From JAYPEY01 sp047618185 (GTDB taxonomy: Bacteria; Verrucomicrobiota; Verrucomicrobiia; Limisphaerales; JAYPEY01), in NCBI GenBank assembly GCA_047618185.1, contig JBLHKZ010000065.1, positions 1 through 23,503 of the forward strand: 23,503 nucleotides of DNA, written 5' to 3'. Of this stretch, positions 15,842 to 22,736 are shown piece by piece. Both the position numbers and the translations under genes were made by a program. Within the stretch, counting starts at the first letter, position 1. Each line of letters begins with the position of its first letter. The notes beneath the pieces are model-generated. The model searched no databases. It was not told the DNA's origin and saw only the letters and a program-made list of their open reading frames with translations.

Positions 15842-17272
15842 CTACTTGGCAGGAGACGGCGGCGGATCGGGAGGGTCTTGCGTCTCTTGGATCTCGCTTT
15901 CGGTTTCGAACATCGATTTGAAGAGCCCAATGCGCTTGATGTCATTGAACGAGACGTAAAGCATCACGGAAATCAAGGCAACGGCAAACACCATGGTGGA
16001 GTATTCAATGAGCCGGATGTTGAGGACTTTACGAACCGCTTTCTTGCCGAAGAATTTGCCGACGAAGGCCTCGATCAGGCCCATCACAGTGTGTCCGCCG
16101 TCGAGGACGGGGATGGGCATCATGTTCAGGATCGCGAGGTTGACGTTGAGCAGGATCAGAAAGTCCAGAGCCAGGCGGAAATCCGTAAGGAACCAGTGGG
16201 AGAGCATCATGAGGATGCCGATCGGTCCGACCATGTCGCCAAGGCCGACGCCGGTCTTGGGATGGATCAGCGCGCCAAGGGTGCTGAGGGTCTGGTCGTA
16301 GACTTCGTAAATCCGGACCCAGGGCATGGGGCCGGGCTTTTGAACTTCGTAAACGTGGTTGCCCGGCGCGAACTGAATCCCGATGCGCGCGCTCTGGCCT
16401 TTTTCAATAATCTCGGGGGATAGAGCCGCGGTGATTTGCTTCCCTTCGCGTTCGACCAGGATGGTGGACTCCACACCTGCGCTCTTGCCCACGAGCATTA
16501 TGAGATGCGATCGACTGACGACGCGGATGTTGTTGAAAGCGATGATTTTGTCACCGGTCAGCAATTTGGCTCGTTCCGCCGGCGTACCCGGAAAAACCTT
16601 GCCTACGGCGGGCTCGTCGCCCGAACCGAGATTTTGCAGCATTTTCAATCCCACCGAGGTTTCTTCACCGGTGACCTTGAGATGGTAGGTCTTGCGCTCA
16701 CCGTCGCGTTCGATGATGACGGGCACGACGTTGGTGCGCGCGATGGCGGTTGACAGGAGAATATGTTGCCAGGTTTCGGTGCTGCGGTTGTTGATCGAAA
16801 CGATGCGGTCTCCCACCCGAATGCCGAGCTGCTCCTCGACGGAGCCAGGCGCCACATCGCCTATGATCGAGGGATTCACCAATTTGGGCACGCCAGTGAA
16901 CATGAGTAAAAGCCCGATCGCGAAGGCGAAAACGATGTTCATCGCGGGGCCGGCGAGGGCGACGGCGATTTTTGCGTGTGGCGGCGCGGGGGGAGGCGCA
17001 TCGGCTTCCTCGTCGGAGCCTTCCAGCATCTCCGAGGTCAGCATTTGGGGAAGTTTGACGAATCCTCCGGCTGGAATCCATCTGACGGAGTATTCAATGC
17101 CGTCTTTCTCCCAGCCAAACATCTTGGGGCCGAAACCGATGGCGAAAGCCTCGACTTTCATGCCCATCTTTCGCGCGACCCAGTAATGGCCGAATTCGTG
17201 AAGGAAGATTGAGGCTCCGAATAGCAGGATGACGACCGGCGCGGCCTTTAAAAGAGTTAGAAAAAGATCCAT
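15842..17272 (-). CDS. rseP: Site-2 intramembrane zinc metalloprotease RseP
   Basis: 476 residues. The first membrane helix carries HEFGH (25-29), the zinc site; the third ligand is in NMMPIPVLDGGH near 390. Two PDZ-like domains can be seen between (VAPGSVEEQLGIRVGDRIVSIN near 145-170 and VFPGTPAERAKLLTGDKIIAFN near 225-250). C-terminal membrane helices follow, then an acidic/proline-rich tail. RseP proteases cut transmembrane anti-sigma factors and signal-peptide remnants in the inner membrane. It follows dxr after 95 nt, the classical uppS-cdsA-dxr-rseP order. Confidence 0.93.
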   Translation of the reverse strand: MDLFLTLLKAAPVVILLFGASIFLHEFGHYWVARKMGMKVEAFAIGFGPKMFGWEKDGIEYSVRWIPAGGFVKLPQMLTSEMLEGSDEEADAPPPAPPHAKIAVALAGPAMNIVFAFAIGLLLMFTGVPKLVNPSIIGDVAPGSVEEQLGIRVGDRIVSINNRSTETWQHILLSTAIARTNVVPVIIERDGERKTYHLKVTGEETSVGLKMLQNLGSGDEPAVGKVFPGTPAERAKLLTGDKIIAFNNIRVVSRSHLIMLVGKSAGVESTILVEREGKQITAALSPEIIEKGQSARIGIQFAPGNHVYEVQKPGPMPWVRIYEVYDQTLSTLGALIHPKTGVGLGDMVGPIGILMMLSHWFLTDFRLALDFLILLNVNLAILNMMPIPVLDGGHTVMGLIEAFVGKFFGKKAVRKVLNIRLIEYSTMVFAVALISVMLYVSFNDIKRIGLFKSMFETESEIQETQDPPDPPPSPAK

Positions 17273-17335
17273 TTTATTGGTGGCCGATCATTCGGCAAAT
17301 TCCGGGGGAACCTAGCGGCATACCCAATCTCTGGC

Positions 17336-17356
17336 AACGTTCGATCTCGAAGCGTT
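17336..17356. other. Near-perfect hairpin between dxr and rseP
   Basis: On the minus strand AACGcTTCGA and TCGAACGTT pair with one bulged base around a 2-nt loop. It starts 11 nt past the dxr stop. There is no T-run, so it is more likely an mRNA processing or stability element than a terminator; its function is unproven. Confidence 0.35.
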
Positions 17357-17367
17357 CAATATCGGTT

Positions 17368-18531
17368 TTAAACCGCCGTCTGAAGCCTTGCAACCGCCGC
17401 TCCGGCCGCCTGTCGAGCCCAGGCGTCGGCTTCGAGTATTTGGTCGAGGGTGGGATGCGCGACCAGCTCATGCTCTGCCATCGTTTTGGCGACCGTCTCC
17501 GTGATTTGCAGAAAGCTGATTGCGCGCTTGCAGAAGGCGTCGACGGCGACTTCGTTGGCCGCGTTCATCACGGCGGGCATCGTGCCGCCGACATCGCCGG
17601 CGTGTCGCGCGTGTCGCAGGGCGGGAAATTTTTCAACATCCGGCTCTTCGAAGGTGAGGCTGCCGTATTTGGGCAGGCTGGTCTGGACGCGGTTGCTCTC
17701 GACGCGGTCGGGGTAGGTCAGCGCGTATTGAATCGGCAGACACATATCGGGCGTGGAAAGCTGCGCGATGATCGAGCCGTCGACGAATTCGACCATGGAG
17801 TGGACGACGCTTTGCGGATGCACGACGACTTGGACGCGGTCCATCTCGATGTCGAAGAGCCAGCGGGCCTCGATCATTTCGAGTCCCTTGTTGAACATGG
17901 TCGCGGAATCGATGGTGATCTTGGCGCCCATGTCCCAAGTGGGGTGCTTGAGAGCGCGTTCAAGGGTGATGTCCTTGAATTCCTCGCGAGGCGTGGTGCG
18001 GAAAGGGCCGCCCGAAGCGGTCAACGTGAGATTTCTGACGGAGCGGGTCGGTTTGTCGTCGAGGCATTGGAAAATGGCGGAGTGCTCGCTGTCGACGGCG
18101 AGGACCTTGACGCCATATTTGCGGGCTTCGCTCATGACGGTTTCGCCCGCCATGACGAGAATTTCCTTGGACGCGATGGCGATGTCCTTGCCGGCGCGGA
18201 TCGCGGCCAGAGCGGGTTGCAGGCCGGCCGTGCCGACGATGGCGATCAGCACAATGTCGGCGGACTCCAGGGTTGCGAGTTCGAGCAGGCCTGCGTCGCC
18301 GGTGTGGACCGCCACGTCGGCGCCGAATGCGTCACGCAGCCCGCTGGCTTTGGACTCGTCATTGATGGAAATGACGGAAGGCTTGAATTGCCGGGTCTGT
18401 TCGGCCAGCAGGGTGTCGTTCGCGCCGGCGGCGAGGCCAACCAGGCGAATGCGATCGGGCAGGTCTTCAGCGACCTTGCACGTGCTGGTCCCGATCGATC
18501 CGGTGCTGCCAAGGAGGACGACGTTTTTCAT
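17368..18531 (-). CDS. dxr: 1-deoxy-D-xylulose-5-phosphate reductoisomerase
   Basis: 387 residues (E. coli 398). The NADPH-binding start is VVLLGSTGSIGTST. SKEILVMAGE (near 121-130), VDSEHSAIFQ near 147 (metal-binding D and E), ASGGPFR near 172 (flexible loop), and MFNKGLEMIEARWLF near 212-226 (further metal ligands) are all present. It commits carbon to the MEP isoprenoid pathway and is the target of fosmidomycin in other bacteria. Upstream lies a 153-nt gap with a large inverted repeat; a weak GGAA precedes the ATG. Confidence 0.96.
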   Translation of the reverse strand: MKNVVLLGSTGSIGTSTCKVAEDLPDRIRLVGLAAGANDTLLAEQTRQFKPSVISINDESKASGLRDAFGADVAVHTGDAGLLELATLESADIVLIAIVGTAGLQPALAAIRAGKDIAIASKEILVMAGETVMSEARKYGVKVLAVDSEHSAIFQCLDDKPTRSVRNLTLTASGGPFRTTPREEFKDITLERALKHPTWDMGAKITIDSATMFNKGLEMIEARWLFDIEMDRVQVVVHPQSVVHSMVEFVDGSIIAQLSTPDMCLPIQYALTYPDRVESNRVQTSLPKYGSLTFEEPDVEKFPALRHARHAGDVGGTMPAVMNAANEVAVDAFCKRAISFLQITETVAKTMAEHELVAHPTLDQILEADAWARQAAGAAVARLQTAV

Positions 18532-18558
18532 GAGTTCCGCGGATAACGCTGATTTTTT

Positions 18559-18658
18559 TTAACCACGGATTACACGGATGTCACGGATGGGGACAACGCC
18601 TGCGGCGTTGGAACTCCTTCTTCAGGACATCCGTGATATCCGTGTAATCCGTGGTTAA
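18559..18658. repeat. 31-bp inverted repeat with nested hairpin between cdsA and dxr
   Basis: The arms 18559-18589 (starting TTAACCACGGATTACACGG) and 18628-18658 are reverse complements with one mismatch. Inside, CAACGCC-TGC-GGCGTTG (18594-18610) forms a second perfect hairpin. The arms hold imperfect internal repeats of CACGGAT. It occupies most of the gap between two co-directional genes, so it would be transcribed as a very stable stem. It looks like a dispersed bacterial repeat rather than an intrinsic terminator; on the minus strand an A-run, not a T-run, follows. Confidence 0.75.
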
Positions 18659-18684
18659 GTGTTTCTTCATCAGTGGTCATTGGT

Positions 18685-19611
18685 TTAGTCCGTGAGGATG
18701 TGGCGGAGGTAGAGGTACATGAGCGGGGCATTGAACAGGAGGCTGTCGAGCAGGTCGAGAATGCCGCCGATGCCGGGGAAATAGGAGCCGGAATCCTTGA
18801 CGCCGGAGCCGCGCTTGAAGACGGATTCGATCAGGTCGCCGATGATGGCGGCAAGCCCGAGAATCGCTCCGAGGATGACGGCGTGGACGATCTTCATGCC
18901 GTGCATTTTGTGCTGCAGGAAATGCACGAAGACGACGCTGGCTGCCATCGAGATGACCACGGCTCCGGTAAAACCCTCCCAGGTTTTTCCGGGGCTGATA
19001 TTGGGGCAGGCCTTGTGTCGGCCGAAAAGCGATCCCGCGCAGTAGCCGCCGAGATCGCTGAATTTCGTGACCAGGATGAAGTAGAGAACGTAGTAGGGCC
19101 CGCTGTCGTCGATCTGCGGGAAGTAGTTGATCTTCTGAATGAAATTCAGCAACCAGGCCACGTAGATGAGGCCGAAGAAGGTGGTGCAGATCGCGGTGAA
19201 GGCGTCCTTGTCCTTGAAGTGTTTGATCTGAAGCAGGCAGAGGCCAAGCGCCCAGATGACGATGATGCTGGTTTCAAAGTCGCCGGCCTTCGCGGGCGCG
19301 ATCCCGACGTTTGCCCCAAGTCCCATCGCGAGGTAGAAAAATGTGGAGCCGATCAGCAGCAGGCCGCCGAAAATGCCCCATTGTCGGAAGACGCGCAGGC
19401 CGCGTTTCTCGGTCATGTCGTAAAATTCCATCAACCCGGTCCAGGTCAGGGCGAGCATGATGCCGAGAAAGCACCAGTCGGAGACGGCGTTGCCCGAGAA
19501 CATCGCCGCGATGATGATGGCCCAGAGGACGACCGTGCTGATCAGTCGTTGCAGAAAGACGGCGGACTTGGACTTCTTGGGCGCGGCCGTTGTCGGTTTC
19601 TCGTCGGGCAT
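18685..19611 (-). CDS. cdsA: Phosphatidate cytidylyltransferase
   Basis: 308 residues with about eight membrane segments after a basic cytoplasmic start (TTAAPKKSKSAVF). The CTP-transferase signature is near 245-280: SVFKRGSGVKDSGSYFPG-IGG-ILDLLDS. Compared with the standard pattern (HGG, DRLDS) the His is Ile and the Arg is Leu; such replacements I believe occur in several phyla, so activity is still likely. It makes CDP-diacylglycerol from CTP and phosphatidate, the precursor of all phospholipids and the acceptor-side partner of CDP-alcohol enzymes. It sits between uppS and dxr in the conserved order. Confidence 0.9.
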   Translation of the reverse strand: MPDEKPTTAAPKKSKSAVFLQRLISTVVLWAIIIAAMFSGNAVSDWCFLGIMLALTWTGLMEFYDMTEKRGLRVFRQWGIFGGLLLIGSTFFYLAMGLGANVGIAPAKAGDFETSIIVIWALGLCLLQIKHFKDKDAFTAICTTFFGLIYVAWLLNFIQKINYFPQIDDSGPYYVLYFILVTKFSDLGGYCAGSLFGRHKACPNISPGKTWEGFTGAVVISMAASVVFVHFLQHKMHGMKIVHAVILGAILGLAAIIGDLIESVFKRGSGVKDSGSYFPGIGGILDLLDSLLFNAPLMYLYLRHILTD

Positions 19612-19639
19612 CGTCGGGGAGTGATAGCAGAGGGACGGA

Positions 19640-19745
19640 GAATTTCAAATTCGGGAATGAGATGAAGGCGGGGCTTCGGATTCTAAATTTTAGATCTGAG
19701 ATTTCAAATTTGAGATTTGAGATCGGAAGTTTGAGAATCTCACGG
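19640..19745. repeat. AT-rich low-complexity intergenic repeat between uppS and cdsA
   Basis: The 142-nt gap contains TCTAAA-T-TTTAGA (19682-19694) and repeated GAGATTT/CAAATTT words at 19697-19722. It differs in composition from the GC-rich neighbours and reads like degenerate short-unit repeat DNA. No promoter or terminator is convincing. Confidence 0.5.
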
Positions 19746-19753
19746 AGATTTCC

Positions 19754-20488
19754 TCACACTTCTCCAAAGCGCCGATGCCGGCGGGTGTATTCCTCCAGGG
19801 CCTCGTAGAACTGGGGTTTGCGGAAATCAGGCCAGAGCGTCTTGGTGACGACAAATTCGGCGTAGGAGATTTGCCAGAGCAGGAAATTGCTGACGCGCAT
19901 TTCGCCGCTGGTTCGGATGACGAGGTCCGGGTCCGGGACATTGCCGGTGTAGAGGTGCTGGGAGAGCAGATGCTCGTTGACCTCCTCGGGTTCCAGAATG
20001 CCGCTCTGGATTTTCTTGGCGATCTCGCGGACGCCTTCGACGATTTCGGTTCGGCCGCCGTAGCTTAGCGCGAGATTGAGCGTCAGCCCGTTGTTCTTGG
20101 ACAGGGCGGCCTTGGTTTTTTCGAGTTGTTTCTGGACGGACTCCGGGAGGCGGTAGATTTGCCCGATGGCATCGAGCTGGACATTGTTTCGATTCAATTC
20201 GCCAATTTCGTTTTTCAGAAAATGGGCGAGGTATTTCATCAAGGCGTTGACCTCGTCCTTGGGGCGGTTCCAGTTCTCGACGGAAAAGGCGTAGAGCGTG
20301 AGGTACTTGATGCCGAGTTCGCCCGCCGCACGAACAATGGCGCGAACCGATTCCACGCCGCGTCGATGCCCCTCAACCCGCGGGAGATGGCGCTCTTTGG
20401 CCCACCGGCCGTTGCCGTCCATGATCACCGCGACGTGTGTCGGCAGGACTTCCAGCGCGCGGGGGCTGAGCTGGGGTTCTTTCTTCAT
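19754..20488 (-). CDS. uppS: Isoprenyl transferase (undecaprenyl diphosphate synthase)
   Basis: 244 residues (E. coli 253). The diphosphate-binding loop is VIMDGNGRWAKER with catalytic D24. GHRRGVESVR near 41, LYAFSVENWNRP near 66-77, LNLALSYGGRTEIV near 135-150, DPDLVIRTSGEMRVSNFLLWQ near 188-208, and the terminal EFVVTKTLWPDF are all family landmarks. It builds the C55 lipid carrier for peptidoglycan and O-antigen synthesis from MEP-pathway isoprenoids. It starts 78 nt after purA. No Shine-Dalgarno sequence is obvious before the ATG. Confidence 0.95.
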   Translation of the reverse strand: MKKEPQLSPRALEVLPTHVAVIMDGNGRWAKERHLPRVEGHRRGVESVRAIVRAAGELGIKYLTLYAFSVENWNRPKDEVNALMKYLAHFLKNEIGELNRNNVQLDAIGQIYRLPESVQKQLEKTKAALSKNNGLTLNLALSYGGRTEIVEGVREIAKKIQSGILEPEEVNEHLLSQHLYTGNVPDPDLVIRTSGEMRVSNFLLWQISYAEFVVTKTLWPDFRKPQFYEALEEYTRRHRRFGEV

Positions 20489-20566
20489 GGCGGCGATGCT
20501 TCAGGAGGTCACATTGAGGCAAGAAAATCCGTCGCGCGTTAGAAATGCGATTTCGCCGGGGCTCTT

Positions 20567-21835
20567 TCAGGCCACCATGGTTTGGTCGCGCGCGGGGCCG
20601 ACGGAGATGATCGACATCTTCGTTTCAATCATTGCAGCCAGGGCCTTCAGGTATTTCCGCGCATTGAGCGGGAGGTCCTTGTAATTGCGAATCTGGTCGG
20701 TCGGCGTTTGCCAGCCGGGGAATTCACGATAGACGGGTTTGCACCTCGCGAAGGAGTCGATGTCGCTGGGGACGTATTCGGTGCGTTTGCCGTCGATCTT
20801 GTAGGCGACGCAGACCTTGATCTTCGCGAGGCCGTCGAGGCCGTCGAGATTGGTGACGGCCATGTGGTCGATGCCGTTGACCATGACGGCGTGCTTGACG
20901 GCGACGGCGTCGAACCAGCCGCAGCGGCGGGGCCGGGCGGTTGTGGCGCCGAATTCTCGGCCCATGTTGTGCAGCATGTCCGAGATGTCATCGTCTTCGC
21001 TGGGCAGAGGGCCGCCGCCGACGCGGGTGGTGTAGGCCTTCATGACGCCGAGGACCTTGTCGATACGGCTGGGAGCCACGCCGGAACCGGTGCAGGCTCC
21101 GCCGGACGTGCTGTTGGAAGAAGTGACAAAGGGGTAGGTGCCGTGATCGATATCCAGGAAGGTTCCTTGCGCGCCCTCGAATAGCATCGTCGATTTTTTC
21201 TGCACGGCCTTGTGCAGCATGACCACGGTATTCGTGACGTATGGAGCGAGGCGTCTGCCGGCCTTCTGGTATTCGGCCAACACCTTCTTGAACGAAAGCG
21301 GTTTCTCGCCGAACGCCTTGAGCGCTTGATTGTTGACCTTGATTCGCTCCTTCAGCTTGGCCTCAAAAACCGCAGGCTTGATCAGATCGCCCATGCGCAG
21401 GCCGGTGCGGGCGGCCTTGTCTTCATAGGCCGGGCCAATGCCGCGTTTCGTCGTGCCGATCGCTTTCTTGCCCTTGGACTTGTCGCGAACTGCGTCGAGT
21501 TCCTTGTGATAGGGCAGCACCAAATGGGCGCAATCGCTGATGTAGAATCGGCCCTTGAGCTTCACGCCTTTTTTCTCGAGGCCGTCCATTTCGCCGACCA
21601 GCTGAGGGGCGTCGATGACGACGCCGTTGCCGATGACGCATTTTTTGCCCGGTCGGAGGATGCCCGAGGGGATGAGGTGGAGAATGTATTGTTTATCGCC
21701 GATGAGCACGGTGTGCCCGGCGTTGGCGCCGCCCTGGGAGCGGACCACGATGTCGACCTTTTCGGTCAGATAATCGATGATCTTACCCTTGCCTTCATCT
21801 CCCCACTGGGCGCCGACTAGTATTGTATTGGCCAT
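20567..21835 (-). CDS. purA: Adenylosuccinate synthetase
   Basis: 422 residues (E. coli 432). GAQWGDEGKGKIIDYL at 8-23 is the GTP-binding/catalytic start with the general-base Asp. GGANAGHT near 35, GTTKRGIGPAYEDK near 127-140, FEGAQGTFLDIDHGTYPFVTSSN near 220-242 and TTARPRRCGWFDAV near 295 follow. It joins IMP and aspartate, the first step from IMP to AMP. Its presence inside an envelope/isoprenoid cluster is unusual. It is preceded by its own consensus promoter and a terminator-like leader, so it is probably controlled separately from lpxA. The leader after the hairpin is about 26 nt without a good ribosome binding site. Confidence 0.96.
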   Translation of the reverse strand: MANTILVGAQWGDEGKGKIIDYLTEKVDIVVRSQGGANAGHTVLIGDKQYILHLIPSGILRPGKKCVIGNGVVIDAPQLVGEMDGLEKKGVKLKGRFYISDCAHLVLPYHKELDAVRDKSKGKKAIGTTKRGIGPAYEDKAARTGLRMGDLIKPAVFEAKLKERIKVNNQALKAFGEKPLSFKKVLAEYQKAGRRLAPYVTNTVVMLHKAVQKKSTMLFEGAQGTFLDIDHGTYPFVTSSNSTSGGACTGSGVAPSRIDKVLGVMKAYTTRVGGGPLPSEDDDISDMLHNMGREFGATTARPRRCGWFDAVAVKHAVMVNGIDHMAVTNLDGLDGLAKIKVCVAYKIDGKRTEYVPSDIDSFARCKPVYREFPGWQTPTDQIRNYKDLPLNARKYLKALAAMIETKMSIISVGPARDQTMVA

Positions 21836-21860
21836 GATTTTGTCCGTTTCAAACAGGCAA

Positions 21861-21890
21861 TAAAAAACCCCGAAGGTAAATTCGGGGTTC
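21861..21890 (-). terminator. Intrinsic terminator between lpxA and purA
   Basis: On the minus strand AACCCCGAA (21889-21881), loop TTTACC, TTCGGGGTT (21874-21866), then an unbroken T-run to 21862 and ATT. This is a textbook rho-independent terminator. It ends the lpxC-fabZ/lpxA transcript and lies only about 26 nt before the purA ATG. Confidence 0.88.
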
Positions 21891-21905
21891 CTTATGGAAT
21901 TTACC
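21866..21905 (-). promoter_or_regulatory. Candidate purA attenuator (antiterminator overlapping the terminator)
   Basis: GGTAAATTC at 21905-21897 (minus strand) is perfectly complementary to GAATTTACC at 21883-21875. The latter includes the loop and the last three bases of the 5' arm of the terminator. Both pairings cannot form at once. CCC just upstream can add pairs with the terminator GGGG across a bulge. A third small hairpin TTCC-ATAA-GGAA competes with the antiterminator. The predicted transcription start lies at about the first base of the 5' arm. Mutual exclusivity is seen in the sequence; regulation is inference. Confidence 0.6.
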
Positions 21906-21910
21906 GGGAG

Positions 21911-21939
21911 AGATTAGGAGCGAGCCCCGGGGGTGTCAA
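21911..21939 (-). promoter_or_regulatory. Sigma-70-type promoter for purA
   Basis: Minus-strand TTGACA (21934-21939), exactly 17 bp, then TAATCT (21911-21916). It begins 15 nt after the lpxA stop codon. Transcription should start near 21904, placing the terminator hairpin inside a leader of about 70 nt. Confidence 0.75.
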
Positions 21940-21954
21940 CGGCTGATTCTGGGG

Positions 21955-22728
21955 TCAGGTGGCGATGCCCCGTTCGCTGTCGCGAATGAATTTAATGAGC
22001 TGCTGGACCTCGGTGATCTCGGCGAAACCCTCCTCCATTTTGTCCAGAGCCTTGGTGGTGGTCAGGTGATCGCGGCACAGCCATTTGAAGCACTGCTTGA
22101 GGGCGGCTTGCACCTCCGGCGACATGCCTCTGCGCTTGAGCCCCTCCTGATTGAGGAAACGGGTCTTGGCGGGATTGCCATCGGTGATCATGAAAGGCAG
22201 GGCGTCCTGCACGATTTTGGAGCAGCCGCCGATCATGGAGTTGCGGCCGATGCGGCAAAACTGATGAATGGCCGCGAGTCCGCCGATGATCGCGTGATCC
22301 TCGACGATGACATGTCCGGCCAGGGTCGCGACATTGGACATGATCACGTGGTCGCCGACCACGACGTTGTGGGCCAGATGGCAGTAGGCGAGAATGTTGT
22401 TGTTGGAGCCGACGATCGTGGTTTCGCCATCGCCGGTCGCGCTGTGGACGGTGACGTATTCGCGCAATGTGTTGTGGTCCCCAATTTGCGTCCGCGTGAC
22501 GCCGCCCTTCCATTTCAGGTCCTGAGTCTTGAGGCCGATGCTGGCAAAGGGAAAGACTTCGTTGCCGACGCCGAGTTCCGTGTGGCCGTCAATGACGACA
22601 TGGGAATGAAGGCGGCAGCCCTTGCCCAGCTTGACATGCTCGCCGATGACGCAAAAGGCGCCGATCTCGCAGTCGTCGCCGATCTGGGCGTTGGCGTGGA
22701 TAATGGCGGATTCGTGGATGGAGCTCAT
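21955..22728 (-). CDS. lpxA: UDP-N-acetylglucosamine acyltransferase
   Basis: 257 residues (E. coli 262). Hexapeptide repeats of the left-handed beta helix fill residues 1-185 (IGDDCEIGAFCVIG, VKLGKGCRL and so on). AYCHLAHNVVVGD near 115-127 holds the catalytic histidine region, and IHQFCRIGRNSMIGG and DALPFMITDGNPAKTRFLNQEGLKRRG are typical LpxA. A helical C-terminus follows. It adds the first 3-hydroxyacyl chain in lipid A synthesis. It starts 8 nt after the lpxC-fabZ stop, so both are one operon, and it is followed by a strong terminator. Confidence 0.96.
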   Translation of the reverse strand: MSSIHESAIIHANAQIGDDCEIGAFCVIGEHVKLGKGCRLHSHVVIDGHTELGVGNEVFPFASIGLKTQDLKWKGGVTRTQIGDHNTLREYVTVHSATGDGETTIVGSNNNILAYCHLAHNVVVGDHVIMSNVATLAGHVIVEDHAIIGGLAAIHQFCRIGRNSMIGGCSKIVQDALPFMITDGNPAKTRFLNQEGLKRRGMSPEVQAALKQCFKWLCRDHLTTTKALDKMEEGFAEITEVQQLIKFIRDSERGIAT

Positions 22729-22736
22729 GTTGGTTT

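Noticed and set aside
17440..18546. 368-codon open frame on the plus strand opposite dxr
   Set aside because: It is the GC-driven shadow of dxr: no protein motif, odd composition, and dxr itself is complete with all catalytic motifs.
18673..19665. 330-codon plus-strand frame opposite cdsA
   Set aside because: Extremely Asp/Glu/His-rich, no motif; a mirror of the membrane-protein codons of cdsA.
21861..21939. Purine riboswitch in the purA leader
   Set aside because: The predicted leader is too short and lacks the three-way junction and conserved loops of purine or PRPP/ppGpp riboswitches; only simple alternative hairpins are seen.
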